Source of the DNA: Pseudomonadaceae bacterium
Lineage (GTDB): Bacteria > Pseudomonadota > Gammaproteobacteria > Pseudomonadales > Azotimanducaceae
DNA: 64,000 nucleotides
Direction of reading: 5' to 3'
Assembly: GCA_024743175.1 (NCBI GenBank)
Contig: JANSXA010000004.1
Span: 1 to 64,000 of the forward strand
Shown piece by piece: positions 7,831 to 16,572 of the stretch. The translations under genes and the position numbers were made by a program. Below the pieces are notes generated by a model. It searched no databases, was not told the DNA's origin, and saw only the letters and a program-made list of their open reading frames with translations. The stretch's first letter is position 1, and every line of letters begins with the position of its first letter.

Positions 7831-8637
7831 ATGGTCAGCCAACTCCAGCAGCTGATTGAGCTGCTCAAGCTGGAACAGGTGGAAGAAAATCTTTTTCGCG
7901 CCTTTCATCCGAAAGATCGACAACGACGACTCTATGGTGGCCAGATCATGGCTCAGGCGTTGATGGCTGCTGCGCAAACTGTCGAGGATGAGCGGGCTGT
8001 ACATTCCCTGCATGGCTATTTTCTGCGACCAGGGGACCCAAAGGTGCCCGCGGTAATCAAAGTTGAGCGGCTGCGCGATGGGCGTTCTTTTTCGACCCGG
8101 CGCATTCTGGTGGTGCAACATGGCGAAGCGATTTTCAGCATGGATGCTTCATTCCAGGTTTTAGAGCAGGGTTTAACACATCAGGTCGCTATGCCGGATC
8201 TGCAACCGCCGGCGCCGGAGAAAATCCCCGCTTATCTGTATGACAGCGCCTTCATAACCTGGCGCAATGAATTTCGCCGCCTGCAGTCTGCCGAACCGCA
8301 GCCGCCGGAGCAGTTTGTATGGTTCAAAAGCAACGGCGAAGTTCAGCCTGATCCGATACTGCATGCCTGTCTGCTGGTGTATGAATCGGACAATACGCTG
8401 CTGGGCACGTCGCGCTTACCCCACCGGGGCGAATACCAGCCGGACAACATGCAGGTCGCCAGTCTCGATCACGCCATGTGGTTTCATCAAGCCATTGATG
8501 TCAATCAATGGCTCCTCTATGCCCAGGATTCTCCCAGCGCCTCCGCCGGCCGCGGCCTGACTCGTGGCACGATCTTTAACCAGCAGGGTGAGCTGGTGGC
8601 CTCGACGGTGCAGGAAGGGTTGATCAGAGTACGCTAA
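7831..8637 (+). CDS. tesB: Acyl-CoA thioesterase II (second TesB)
   Basis: A 268-residue double-hotdog acyl-CoA thioesterase. The N-terminal hotdog contains RRLYGGQIMAQALMAAAQTV and VHSLHGYFLRPGDPK. The C-terminal hotdog contains ASLDHAMWFHQAIDVNQWLL, the SPSASAGRG segment and STVQEGLIR. The triad positions (Asp of LDH, Ser of SPSAS, Gln of VQEG) are kept. It is closer to classical TesB than the copy at 898-1728, which has a longer N-terminal loop. It stands between a small unknown gene and pncC. Confidence 0.93.
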   Translation: MVSQLQQLIELLKLEQVEENLFRAFHPKDRQRRLYGGQIMAQALMAAAQTVEDERAVHSLHGYFLRPGDPKVPAVIKVERLRDGRSFSTRRILVVQHGEAIFSMDASFQVLEQGLTHQVAMPDLQPPAPEKIPAYLYDSAFITWRNEFRRLQSAEPQPPEQFVWFKSNGEVQPDPILHACLLVYESDNTLLGTSRLPHRGEYQPDNMQVASLDHAMWFHQAIDVNQWLLYAQDSPSASAGRGLTRGTIFNQQGELVASTVQEGLIRVR

Positions 8638-8646
8638 GGAGCGGAC

Positions 8647-9126
8647 ATGTTTGAGCGGCAGTTAGAACAGCTGAGCCAACACTTCATACGCCGAAACTGG
8701 CGGTTGGTTTCCGCGGAATCGTGCACGGGAGGGTTGCTTGCTGCCAGCGTCACAAATCTTGCTGGCAGCAGCGAATGGTTTGAGGGGGCGTTTGTCACCT
8801 ATCGTCTGACCGCTAAAACCCGTTTTCTGGGTGTGCAGGCGGCAACGCTGCGCCGCCATGGCGCGGTCAGTGAACCCGTGGCCCGGGAAATGGCTCAGGG
8901 TGCGCTGGATCACAGTGATGCAGATATTTCTGTTGCCATCACCGGGCTGGCAGGCCCCAGTGGTGGCGAACCTCTGCAGCCTGTAGGTACCGTGTGGTTT
9001 GCCTGGTGCGACGCAAATGGTCTTATTCAGGCGCAAGCGCATGTCTTTAAAGGCACGCGAGCCCAGGTGCGGGAAGCTGCAGTCGCAACAGCCCTGGATG
9101 GACTGCTGCGATTGTTCGACGAATAA
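8647..9126 (+). CDS. pncC: CinA C-terminal domain protein, nicotinamide-nucleotide amidase
   Basis: A stand-alone 159-residue CinA C-terminal domain, the PncC amidase that converts NMN to nicotinic acid mononucleotide in pyridine nucleotide recycling. The signature SAESCTGGLLAA carries the active-site Ser and Cys region, and VAITGLAGPSGG with PVGTVWFAW follow in the normal order. Length fits the single-domain form with no N-terminal CinA half. Many relatives sit beside recA; this one does not. ATG at 8647 follows AAGGAGCGG. Confidence 0.9.
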   Translation: MFERQLEQLSQHFIRRNWRLVSAESCTGGLLAASVTNLAGSSEWFEGAFVTYRLTAKTRFLGVQAATLRRHGAVSEPVAREMAQGALDHSDADISVAITGLAGPSGGEPLQPVGTVWFAWCDANGLIQAQAHVFKGTRAQVREAAVATALDGLLRLFDE

Positions 9127-9132
9127 GCATCG

Positions 9133-10179
9133 TTAGAGGGTGTCGACCAGGTTGCGCAGAGATTCACACTGAGCGACCCGGTCTGCGCGATCTTTGCCTG
9201 CCAGGCTGATGTTCAGTGCCGTCACACCGGACTCGCGTAGAGCGTACAGCCGTTCTTTGACAAAGCCAGGGTCACCAATCAGCGAGCTCTTGGCCAGATA
9301 ATCATCGGGAATGGCATCTTCCGCCGCTTTCTTTTCACCGGACAGATAGAGGTCCTGGATGAGTTTGGCTTCGTCCGGATAGCCACTCTTGGAAAAAATG
9401 TCGTTGTAAAAGTTTTTTGATCGCGCGCCCATGCCGCCAATGTACAGTGCAGCACCTGGCCTGGCTCGATCGCGCAGATGTTCCATGCCCTCGCCGATAG
9501 CCACCGTGCCGCCCGCAAAAATCTCCAGCGGTTTACGGTTCGGGTCGCGTTTCTCAGCGCCGCGAGTCAGGGCATCCCCCCACACATCCGCGGCAGCTTC
9601 AGCGGTGTAAAAGGCGGGTAACCAGGCATCTGCCAGCTCCGCGGTCATGGCAACGCTGGCAGGTCCTAAAGAAGCTATCGCAATCGGAATTTCGTCGCGC
9701 ACCGGATGGTTGATGAGTTTCAGGGGCTTGCCCAGCCCGGTGCCCTGATCCTGCGGGAGTGGGATCTGATAGTGCTTGCCCATATGCTGGACTTTTTCGC
9801 GTCGCCACACCATGCGGCAGATTTCAATAATCTCGCGCAGGCGTGCCACGGGTGCCTGGTAAGGTACGCCATGAAAACCTTCAATCACCTGTGGCCCTGA
9901 TGCGCCCAGGCCCAGCATGCAGCGTCCATCGGACAGATAATCCACGCCTGCTGCCGTCATGGCGAGCAACGATGGGGTGCGGCTGTATACCGGCAGAATG
10001 CCAGAGGCAATGGTAACCGTCTTGGTTTGTGCCGCGACATAACCCATTGCACTGGGTGCGTCGAAGGAATAAGCCTCGGGCACCCAGACGACATCCAGGC
10101 CGGCTTGTTCCAGCTCCTGTACTTCGGTAACGGCCTCTTTGAAGCCGCCGGCGTAACTGAGCAATGTTGATATCCGCAT
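9133..10179 (-). CDS. LLM-class flavin-dependent oxidoreductase
   Basis: A 348-residue luciferase-like monooxygenase (TIM barrel). Visible family features are the N-terminal strand (MRISTLLSYAGGF), GLDVVWVPEAYSFDA, ASGILPVYSRTPSLLAMTAAG, RCMLGLGASGPQVIEGFHG and the late GDPGFVKERL. Sequences of this type are usually named F420-dependent, but cofactor (FMN or F420) and substrate cannot be decided here. It converges on pncC with 6 bp between the stops and diverges from the M20 peptidase. Confidence 0.85.
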   Translation of the reverse strand: MRISTLLSYAGGFKEAVTEVQELEQAGLDVVWVPEAYSFDAPSAMGYVAAQTKTVTIASGILPVYSRTPSLLAMTAAGVDYLSDGRCMLGLGASGPQVIEGFHGVPYQAPVARLREIIEICRMVWRREKVQHMGKHYQIPLPQDQGTGLGKPLKLINHPVRDEIPIAIASLGPASVAMTAELADAWLPAFYTAEAAADVWGDALTRGAEKRDPNRKPLEIFAGGTVAIGEGMEHLRDRARPGAALYIGGMGARSKNFYNDIFSKSGYPDEAKLIQDLYLSGEKKAAEDAIPDDYLAKSSLIGDPGFVKERLYALRESGVTALNISLAGKDRADRVAQCESLRNLVDTL

Positions 10180-10267
10180 GGTTTCCCCTTTTGCGCTGTT
10201 GTGGTTGCTATTGCGTGATTATGATCAGTTAGGCAAGGTCAGCAACTCGTTTGTGTGGAACGTTGTT

Positions 10268-11683
10268 ATGAAGTCCGTGGGAAAGCGACCAGAGTCAGGG
10301 TTCAAATTCGCGACAGCACTTGCAGCATCGCTGCTGAGTTTCTTTGCCGGTGCGCAACCCGACCTTGAATCCTACTCGCGCCAGGGTGTCGAGCGGCTTT
10401 CTAGCTATCTGCAGATTGATACAGTTAACCCACCGGGCAACGAAAGCCGTGGTGTTGAGTTTTTAAAAACCATTTTCAGCGAGGCCGGGTTGGCATTTGA
10501 GCACGTTGAATCTGCGCCCGGCAGGGGCAATATCTGGGCGAAACTACCGGCGACCACAACCCCTAAACAAGCCGGGCTGATCCTGCTGCATCATATCGAT
10601 GTTGTACCTGCAAACCGCGATTACTGGAGCTTTGATCCGCTCTCGGGCGAGGTCAAAGACGGGTTTGTTTATGGGCGCGGCGCTATTGATACCAAAGGTC
10701 TGGGCATCGCTCAATTGCAGGCTTTTCTGGCTCTGGCGGAGTCCGGCTTGCCGCGTAATCGTGACGTCTGGCTGATGGCCACTGCTGATGAGGAAGCCGG
10801 TGGATTTTTTGGTGCAGGTTGGCTGGTTGAGAATCGGCCGGAGCTGTTTGCCGACGTTGGCTATGTGCTGAATGAAGGTGGCTCAGGCCGTGTGTTCGGC
10901 GAGGACATTGCGGTCATGGTCGAGGTGACTCAGAAGGTGCCGCTGTGGTTGAAACTGACCTCCACAGGTCGCCCTGGTCATGGCTCGGCACCGCTGGTTG
11001 AAACCTCGGTCACGCGCATGGTGCGTGCGTTAAAGCGGATCAGTGAAACAGAGTTTCCGGTGCGCGTCATGCAGCCGGTTGCAGAGATGTTTGAAGGCAT
11101 CGCACCGTATCAGAGTGATGCGGATCGCCAGACGTTTGCCACTATCGGCCAGGGCAATCTGAGCGATGAGTATCTGCTTGAACTGAAAATGCGCAGTCCG
11201 GGTTATCACGCTCTGCTGCGCAACACCTGTTCTATTACCCGCCTGGAAGGCAGTGCAAAAATTAATGTGATCCCGGCAGAAGTGCATGCTGAACTGGATT
11301 GTCGCCTGCTGCCGGACCAGGACCCGGAAGAGTTTCTGCAGGCACTGAATGTCATTATCAATGACCCACATGTGTCCATCGGCAAAATCATGGGCTTCAC
11401 GCCTGCGGTGAGTACAACCCAGACACCTTTGTTCAAGGCGATTGTTGACGTTTCCGCGGACGAATTTGGCGCCCAGGTGGTGCCAACTGTTGCGGGCGGG
11501 TTTACCGACAGCCATTTTTTCCGTGATCTGGGCATCACCAGCTATGGATATTCACCATTTGCGTTCACCACAGCAGAATTTGCCGGTGTACATGGCAATG
11601 ATGAGCGCGTGTCCGTGATTAACATAGAAAGAGGCATCAGAGTTTATTATCAGCTGCTGGCAAAATTTGTCGGTGGGCAATAA
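10268..11683 (+). CDS. M20 family metallopeptidase, exported
   Basis: About 471 residues from the ATG at 10268, which gives a signal peptide (FKFATALAASLLSFFAGA). The catalytic core shows the M20 dizinc motifs: LLHHIDVVPAN (His, Asp), GRGAIDTKG (bridging Asp), ADEEAGG (general base and ligand Glu) and GGFTDSHFFRDLG (C-terminal His). The dimerisation insert, with HGSAPL and INVIPAEVHAELDCRLLPDQ, is present. Likely a periplasmic aminoacylase or carboxypeptidase; substrate unknown. A longer frame to 10178 exists but lacks a signal peptide. Confidence 0.85.
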   Translation: MKSVGKRPESGFKFATALAASLLSFFAGAQPDLESYSRQGVERLSSYLQIDTVNPPGNESRGVEFLKTIFSEAGLAFEHVESAPGRGNIWAKLPATTTPKQAGLILLHHIDVVPANRDYWSFDPLSGEVKDGFVYGRGAIDTKGLGIAQLQAFLALAESGLPRNRDVWLMATADEEAGGFFGAGWLVENRPELFADVGYVLNEGGSGRVFGEDIAVMVEVTQKVPLWLKLTSTGRPGHGSAPLVETSVTRMVRALKRISETEFPVRVMQPVAEMFEGIAPYQSDADRQTFATIGQGNLSDEYLLELKMRSPGYHALLRNTCSITRLEGSAKINVIPAEVHAELDCRLLPDQDPEEFLQALNVIINDPHVSIGKIMGFTPAVSTTQTPLFKAIVDVSADEFGAQVVPTVAGGFTDSHFFRDLGITSYGYSPFAFTTAEFAGVHGNDERVSVINIERGIRVYYQLLAKFVGGQ

Positions 11684-11725
11684 CCCATAAAACCAGGAGA
11701 GAGCATCATTAACACTATTCAAACC

Positions 11726-12916
11726 GTGAACCACGACCTCGACTTTGCGCCGTTGCATGAGCGTATGTCGAGCTATGTTGATCAGGACATTCTGTCCTGC
11801 TGCAGCACAATCATCATGCGCGGCACGGACATCCTTGACTATAAAACCTTCGGTTACATGGACAAAGACAGCGCCGCGCCATTGACTGAAGACGCGATTT
11901 ATCGAATGTACTCCAATACCAAAATTGTCACGTCGGTTGCTTTGATGATGCTGTTCGAAGAAGGCAAGTTTGCCCTGGACGATGAATTGTCGCGCTACAT
12001 GCCTGAATTCGCTGATCCCAAAGTGTTACGTCCGGATGCAGAATCTGCGGATGATGTGGAAGCTGCCACCCAACCGATTCTGATCAAGCACATCCTCAGC
12101 CACAGCGCTGGCCTGAGCTACGGGTTTATTGAGCCGGAGTCGATAGTTGACCAGGCCTACGCCGGAAAGTTGAACGTGCTGAGTGACTTCAGTGTTGATC
12201 TGGAAGAGTTCTGCAGCCGTGCAGCCTCGTTACCGCTGGCATATCAGCCGGGTACCAGCTGGCGTTATTCAGTGGCGACTGACGTCTGCGCGCGTTTGAT
12301 TGAGGTGCTCAGCGGTCAGCGTTTTGATGAGTTTCTGAAAAGCCGTATATTTAATCCGTTAGGCATGAGTGATACAGATTTCTGGGTACCACCAGAAAAG
12401 GCTGATCGCTTCATAACCATGTATGCCCCAATAGATCTGTTAGATCCTATGAAACCCGGCATGGTGAAAGTTGACGACCCGGTATCTGGTACTTACAACA
12501 GCCCGCGTAAGCTGCTCAGTGGCGGCGGCGGTCTGGTGTCAACCATGGGCGATTATATGACATTCATCCGCGCGATTGTGAATAACGGCAGCTGGCAGGG
12601 CGTGCAGCTGTTGCAGCCGCAGACGCTGCAACTGATGCGCACCAATCAGCTGGCGCCCGGCGTCGGCGTATCCTTTCCGATGTGGGATATGCCCGGCACA
12701 GTGTTTGGCCTGGGTTTTGCTTTGCATGAAACTCTGCAACCCGGTGAGCCTGCCGGTGCAAAAAATGAATACCACTGGGGTGGTATGGCCGGCACACATA
12801 CATGGATGGCACCTGAGGCGGGTATTACCGGTATGTGCTCAACACAACGCATGCCCGGCTTCTGGCACCCGTTCAGCCATGAATTCAAATCTCTCGCCTA
12901 TCAGATCGCCGGATGA
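11726..12916 (+). CDS. Serine hydrolase, class C beta-lactamase fold
   Basis: A 396-residue penicillin-binding-protein-like hydrolase. The nucleophile motif SNTK (MYSNTKIVTSVA) is the SxxK of the family, YSVATD takes the place of YxN, and HWGGMAGTH is the third box (HxG). LLSHSAGLSYG and YQPGTSWRYS are also typical. There is no signal peptide, so it is probably a cytoplasmic esterase-type member. The annotated start is the GTG at 11726, but AGGAG at 11695-11699 fits an in-frame ATT at 11708 much better. The VOC gene overlaps its stop by 4 bp. Confidence 0.87.
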   Translation: MNHDLDFAPLHERMSSYVDQDILSCCSTIIMRGTDILDYKTFGYMDKDSAAPLTEDAIYRMYSNTKIVTSVALMMLFEEGKFALDDELSRYMPEFADPKVLRPDAESADDVEAATQPILIKHILSHSAGLSYGFIEPESIVDQAYAGKLNVLSDFSVDLEEFCSRAASLPLAYQPGTSWRYSVATDVCARLIEVLSGQRFDEFLKSRIFNPLGMSDTDFWVPPEKADRFITMYAPIDLLDPMKPGMVKVDDPVSGTYNSPRKLLSGGGGLVSTMGDYMTFIRAIVNNGSWQGVQLLQPQTLQLMRTNQLAPGVGVSFPMWDMPGTVFGLGFALHETLQPGEPAGAKNEYHWGGMAGTHTWMAPEAGITGMCSTQRMPGFWHPFSHEFKSLAYQIAG

Positions 12917-13314
12917 AGCAGAGGGCTATGAGCAATCAGACATTTACAGTGGTGGGCCTTGATCATGTAGTGCTTCGCGCGCGGCAAGCTGAACAGCTGG
13001 TCGATTTTTATCGCCAGCTGTTTGGGGTTCCGGTTGAACGCACGGCGGGTGATTTTCTCTGGCAGCTGCGTATTGGACACAGTCTGTTGGACATCATAGC
13101 CGCACCTGATGCCAGTGGCGCAAACATGGATCATTTCTGTGTGCGCGTCACGCCTTATGACGAGCAGGCGATTCTTGCTGCGTTAGAGAAGATGGGTGTT
13201 GTTGGTGAGGTTGCAGGCAACATTTACGGCGCGCAGGGACTGGGGCCGTCGATTTACTTTAACGACCCGGAAGGCAACAAAGTTGAGCTGAAGGCCCATA
13301 AAGAAGCCGGTTAG
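12913..13314 (+). CDS. VOC family (glyoxalase-like) protein
   Basis: A 133-residue single vicinal-oxygen-chelate module. Paired beta-alpha-beta-beta-beta units are seen, with GLDHVVLRAR (metal His), MDHFCVRV (second His) and DPEGNKVELK (Glu) at the metal positions. VOC proteins include glyoxalase I, dioxygenases and resistance proteins; this one has no clear substrate. Its ATG overlaps the stop of the serine hydrolase (ATGA), so the two are probably co-translated. The ATG at 12928 is an alternative. Confidence 0.85.
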   Translation: MKQRAMSNQTFTVVGLDHVVLRARQAEQLVDFYRQLFGVPVERTAGDFLWQLRIGHSLLDIIAAPDASGANMDHFCVRVTPYDEQAILAALEKMGVVGEVAGNIYGAQGLGPSIYFNDPEGNKVELKAHKEAG

Positions 13315-13838
13315 CGTTGCCTGAAAAGCGAATATCCCCGGTCTGCCATGGATAACACGGTGGTAAATACAAGCAGCCAGGCGAAGTAACCCGCAGCAGT
13401 CAGCAACCCTGTCCAGTTGAACACTTGAGCGCCGATCACCACGCCGACCAGAACGTAGTAAGCAATGCCGTTGTTGCGACCAATGAAGCTCATACGCAGC
13501 GCAACCCCCGCGAGCGCTTTTGAATCAAGCATGTATTGGATAAAAGCCAGGCCAATCAGCCAGGGCAGATACGGGTTTATCAGACCCAGACTGCTCAAAG
13601 CGCCACAGCAAAGGCTGACAAACAGAGCGTCGGTGCCGTGATCAAACAACCCACCTAAGGGGCTGGTCTGATTCAGTTTGCGGGCAATTTTGCCATCGTA
13701 AACATCAGTGACAACTGCCATCGTGAACAGCACAGCAGCAAACATCCACAGATCGCTGATCAAGGCGTAAATGATTACAGGGAGGCTGGCTAAGCGTAAG
13801 CCGGTTAACAAGTTCGCCCACGTCAGCCATCGTAACAT
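13311..13838 (-). CDS. CDP-alcohol phosphatidyltransferase family protein
   Basis: A 175-residue membrane enzyme with several hydrophobic helices and the full CDP-alcohol phosphotransferase signature: D-V-Y-D-G-K-I-A-R, then eight residues, then G-G-L-F-D-H-G-T-D (residues ~45-70). The four Asp hold the metal ions. Such enzymes swap CMP on CDP-diacylglycerol for an alcohol head group. The acceptor alcohol cannot be read here; it is short for PgsA and not near pgsA neighbours. The stop overlaps the VOC gene end by 4 bp, convergent. Confidence 0.85.
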   Translation of the reverse strand: MLRWLTWANLLTGLRLASLPVIIYALISDLWMFAAVLFTMAVVTDVYDGKIARKLNQTSPLGGLFDHGTDALFVSLCCGALSSLGLINPYLPWLIGLAFIQYMLDSKALAGVALRMSFIGRNNGIAYYVLVGVVIGAQVFNWTGLLTAAGYFAWLLVFTTVLSMADRGYSLFRQR

Positions 13839-13844
13839 GGGCTA

Positions 13845-14291
13845 TCAGCGAGGGCTTAAGCGGAACAGAACGCCATCTTCTTCTTCAACAAAATCTTCCT
13901 GTTCCATTTCGTACTTCTCAACATACTGGTCTGCGACGTTGAAGATTTCCTCCTCAACAACAACCTGCGTGGCCCTTGCACGTATCAACTTCCCGTCAAC
14001 ACTGACAATGACGTTCGGATTTTCCATTATGTTTCTTGCCCAGCGAGAATCGCCATCTCCAGCTGCTATGTAAGGCACACCGTCGGCGACAACGATCCAT
14101 ATCGTGACTGAATATGGATCAATTGGGTCGGTTTCCAGTAATACGTTTTCGATTTTGTTGGTGTAGGTCCAGTCGCTTGGCCAGTCAATCGGTGCGCCTT
14201 CAAGCTCCCCCCCTGCAATAGGGCCCATGGGTCCGGAACATCCACTGAAAATAAACAGGCCAAAAAGCGCGACAACCGCGTTGCGTATCAC
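13845..14291 (-). CDS. Lipoprotein with pyridoxamine-phosphate-oxidase-like split barrel
   Basis: 148 residues. The N-terminus MIRNAVVALFGLFIFSGC is a lipoprotein signal with lipobox FSGC. The rest looks like a PNPOx-type flavin-binding split barrel: VTIWIVVADGVPYIAAGDGDSRWARNIMENPNVIVSVDGKL contains the paired strands and the W-x-x-N-x-x-xNPxV pattern of nitroreductase-like members. Normally these are soluble cytoplasmic proteins, so the lipid anchor is unusual. It lies 6 bp upstream of the CDP-alcohol transferase gene on the same strand. Confidence 0.65.
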   Translation of the reverse strand: MIRNAVVALFGLFIFSGCSGPMGPIAGGELEGAPIDWPSDWTYTNKIENVLLETDPIDPYSVTIWIVVADGVPYIAAGDGDSRWARNIMENPNVIVSVDGKLIRARATQVVVEEEIFNVADQYVEKYEMEQEDFVEEEDGVLFRLSPR

Positions 14292-14372
14292 TTCGCCCCC
14301 AAGATATTGTTATTAGGTCGCTTATGCTACTGCATGAGCGTCGAAAAGAAATCAAACTTTACTGGAATGTAT

Positions 14373-15299
14373 ATGGAATCAACGCAAAAGCCACAAACCT
14401 GGATGATTACCGGTGCAAACGGCAACCTGGGTAAGCGTTTGATCAGTGAAATACTGAGCGATAACAACAGTGAGGTTGTTGCGGTGGTTCGCAGTGCTCG
14501 TGCTCAGCATGAAATCGAATCGCTGGAGCTCGATGCTGATAAGGTCGCACGGCTTGAAGTCAAAGTGCTCAACTACGACGATGTGGCGGCGTTGACAGAG
14601 GTGGCCCAAGGTTGTGATAAGGCTGTACATCTGGTGGGTATTCTCAAAGAAACCAAAATGGCCAACTATTTTGATGCGCACGAAGCGAGCACCAGTGCGC
14701 TTCTGCAGGCGCTGGAGAACTCGACGGTTAAACATCTCACCTATCTGTCGATAGTGGGCTCAACACCCGATTCGAACAACGCGTGTCTTGCTTCTAAAGG
14801 TCGAGCTGAACAGCTCTGTCTCAAACATAACCTTGCCACCTGCGTTTTGCGGGTGCCCATGGTGCTGGGGGAAGGAGATTACGCCAGTTTTGCTCTGCGT
14901 AAACGCGCTCAAGCCGGACGCAGTATTACCTTTCGCGCAGACAGTATGGAGCAACCGATATATGCCGGTGATGTGGTGCGGGCGGTTATTGCCGCGGGTA
15001 CCAGAGAGATTGATGGAGACCTGAACCTGGCCGGACCGGAAGTCTTGAGCCGGCGTGCTTTAACTGAACGCGCAGCTGCCATTGTAGGTGGTGGCGGCAA
15101 AGTGGTTTCCCTGCCTCTGGGTCTCGGGCTGGGTATGGCCGGGCTGTTTGAGACGTTCATGGCTAATCCACCGGTGACAAAGGCGATGCTCGAGGTACTA
15201 GACCACGATGACGAGGTTGACCCGCAGGCGGCCTGTCAGGCGCTGGGACTTGAGGCATTGACGCCGTTGGATGACATGTTGAAGGCGGTGCTGAGTTAA
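14373..15299 (+). CDS. NmrA-like NAD(P)-binding protein
   Basis: A ~308-residue atypical short-chain dehydrogenase. The Rossmann motif TWMITGANGNLGKRL lies at the N-terminus, with VHLVGILKETKM and HLTYLSIVGS further on. It lacks a clear YxxxK catalytic pair, as in NmrA/complex-I-assembly type SDRs that bind NAD(P) and act as sensors or quinone reductases. The ATG at 14373 puts the nucleotide motif close to the N-terminus; 14334 and 14367 are other in-frame starts. The end overlaps the convergent esterase by 4 bp. Confidence 0.8.
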   Translation: MESTQKPQTWMITGANGNLGKRLISEILSDNNSEVVAVVRSARAQHEIESLELDADKVARLEVKVLNYDDVAALTEVAQGCDKAVHLVGILKETKMANYFDAHEASTSALLQALENSTVKHLTYLSIVGSTPDSNNACLASKGRAEQLCLKHNLATCVLRVPMVLGEGDYASFALRKRAQAGRSITFRADSMEQPIYAGDVVRAVIAAGTREIDGDLNLAGPEVLSRRALTERAAAIVGGGGKVVSLPLGLGLGMAGLFETFMANPPVTKAMLEVLDHDDEVDPQAACQALGLEALTPLDDMLKAVLS

Positions 15300-16390
15300 G
15301 CGATCCGCCTGGCCAGGAAAGGCAGGCTTAAGTCCATACGATAATCAATCCCACTGTGGTTATCGTTAAACTCCTCATAGCGGTGCGCAATGTTGTGTTT
15401 GTGCAGTTGCTCGGACAACAGACGACTGCCGAAGTGGATGTGGTACTGGTCCCGCCAGCCACAGTCGATATAAATACCACGCAGGGTTTTCAGATTATCT
15501 TTGTATTGCCCGACCATATGTATGGGGTCGTGTTTGAGCCACTTTTCCCAGCGTTTTGGCAGGAGTTCACCGGTATTCAGATCAAAAGGCAGGCGAAACC
15601 CTCCTGAGACTTTAGGGTCCGGGTCGTAGGTAGCGGCCATGCAGATCATCATAAGCGTTGTGATATCACTTCCGCTGGGTTTTTCATTGGACCAGCAATG
15701 CTCCAGAAAGCGTTTCACGCGACCATCGTCAATGCCGGGTTTGCTCTCCCGCGCGATACGTTTGCGGGTACCTGGTTTCAGTGCCGGTTCAACAAAGTTC
15801 TGCAGGCTGGTCAAAACCTGGGGCCACTCGGATTTATAAACGAAATCAAAATAGGCATCCCCGGAATGATTGCCTACGGCACCCCAGTACTTGGCATACT
15901 TCATGCCATGCACAATGGCGCCATAACCTCCGGATGATTTACCAAAACAGGCACGATGTTCACGGCTGCCCAGAGTGCGCAGCGTTTTGTCGACAAACGG
16001 AATCAGTTCCCTGGTCAGGTAATCGGCATAGCGTCCGATGGCGCTCGAGTTGATGTACTGATTGCCGCCCAGGGCGGTAAAACAGTCCGGGAAAACCACG
16101 ACACACGGCGGCATTTTCTTTTCGCTGATAAGGCGATCCAGTCTTTCCGGCACGTTTTCATCAAAACTGCGCCAACCGACATGGGAAGGACCGGAACCGG
16201 TGTATCCCACCAGATCAAAAAGCACGGGAAAACGCCGATTTCGATAGCGCGGTTCGTCATACGCTGCCGGAATGTAGATGGGCAGCGTTCGTGTAGCCGG
16301 GTCTTCAAGTGGATTGTCAGCAAGGATGCGGGAACAGTGCTCTTCAAAAATCAGACGGCCAGCCCGGGCGACAGGCGTTTTTCGTGCCAT
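15296..16390 (-). CDS. Alpha/beta hydrolase, putative esterase (EstD/S-formylglutathione-hydrolase-like fold)
   Basis: A 364-residue putative esterase-family protein. CFGKSSGGYGAIVHG holds the GxSxG nucleophile, VLFDLVGYTGSG the oxyanion strand, CVVVFPDC an early strand, and the C-terminal EFNDNHSGIDYR the catalytic His. No signal peptide. The ATG at 16390 has AGGACA upstream and is preferred over 16423. Natural substrate unknown; relatives cleave short esters or ferric enterobactin. Confidence 0.82.
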   Translation of the reverse strand: MARKTPVARAGRLIFEEHCSRILADNPLEDPATRTLPIYIPAAYDEPRYRNRRFPVLFDLVGYTGSGPSHVGWRSFDENVPERLDRLISEKKMPPCVVVFPDCFTALGGNQYINSSAIGRYADYLTRELIPFVDKTLRTLGSREHRACFGKSSGGYGAIVHGMKYAKYWGAVGNHSGDAYFDFVYKSEWPQVLTSLQNFVEPALKPGTRKRIARESKPGIDDGRVKRFLEHCWSNEKPSGSDITTLMMICMAATYDPDPKVSGGFRLPFDLNTGELLPKRWEKWLKHDPIHMVGQYKDNLKTLRGIYIDCGWRDQYHIHFGSRLLSEQLHKHNIAHRYEEFNDNHSGIDYRMDLSLPFLARRIA

Positions 16391-16572
16391 GTTGGTCTTG
16401 TCCTGATGAAAAGCGTAAAGCATACCGTATTCCGCTTGAGGTCACGCTTTGTTAGGGTTCTGGCAGGCGCAGCGTGATACAGGTCGCAAAAGCTCAACCG
16501 CCGGATTCAAGAAACGGTCCTAATCGGTTAGCTTGGCGATTCGCCGTGACAGTTGTGAATGGACACACACTT

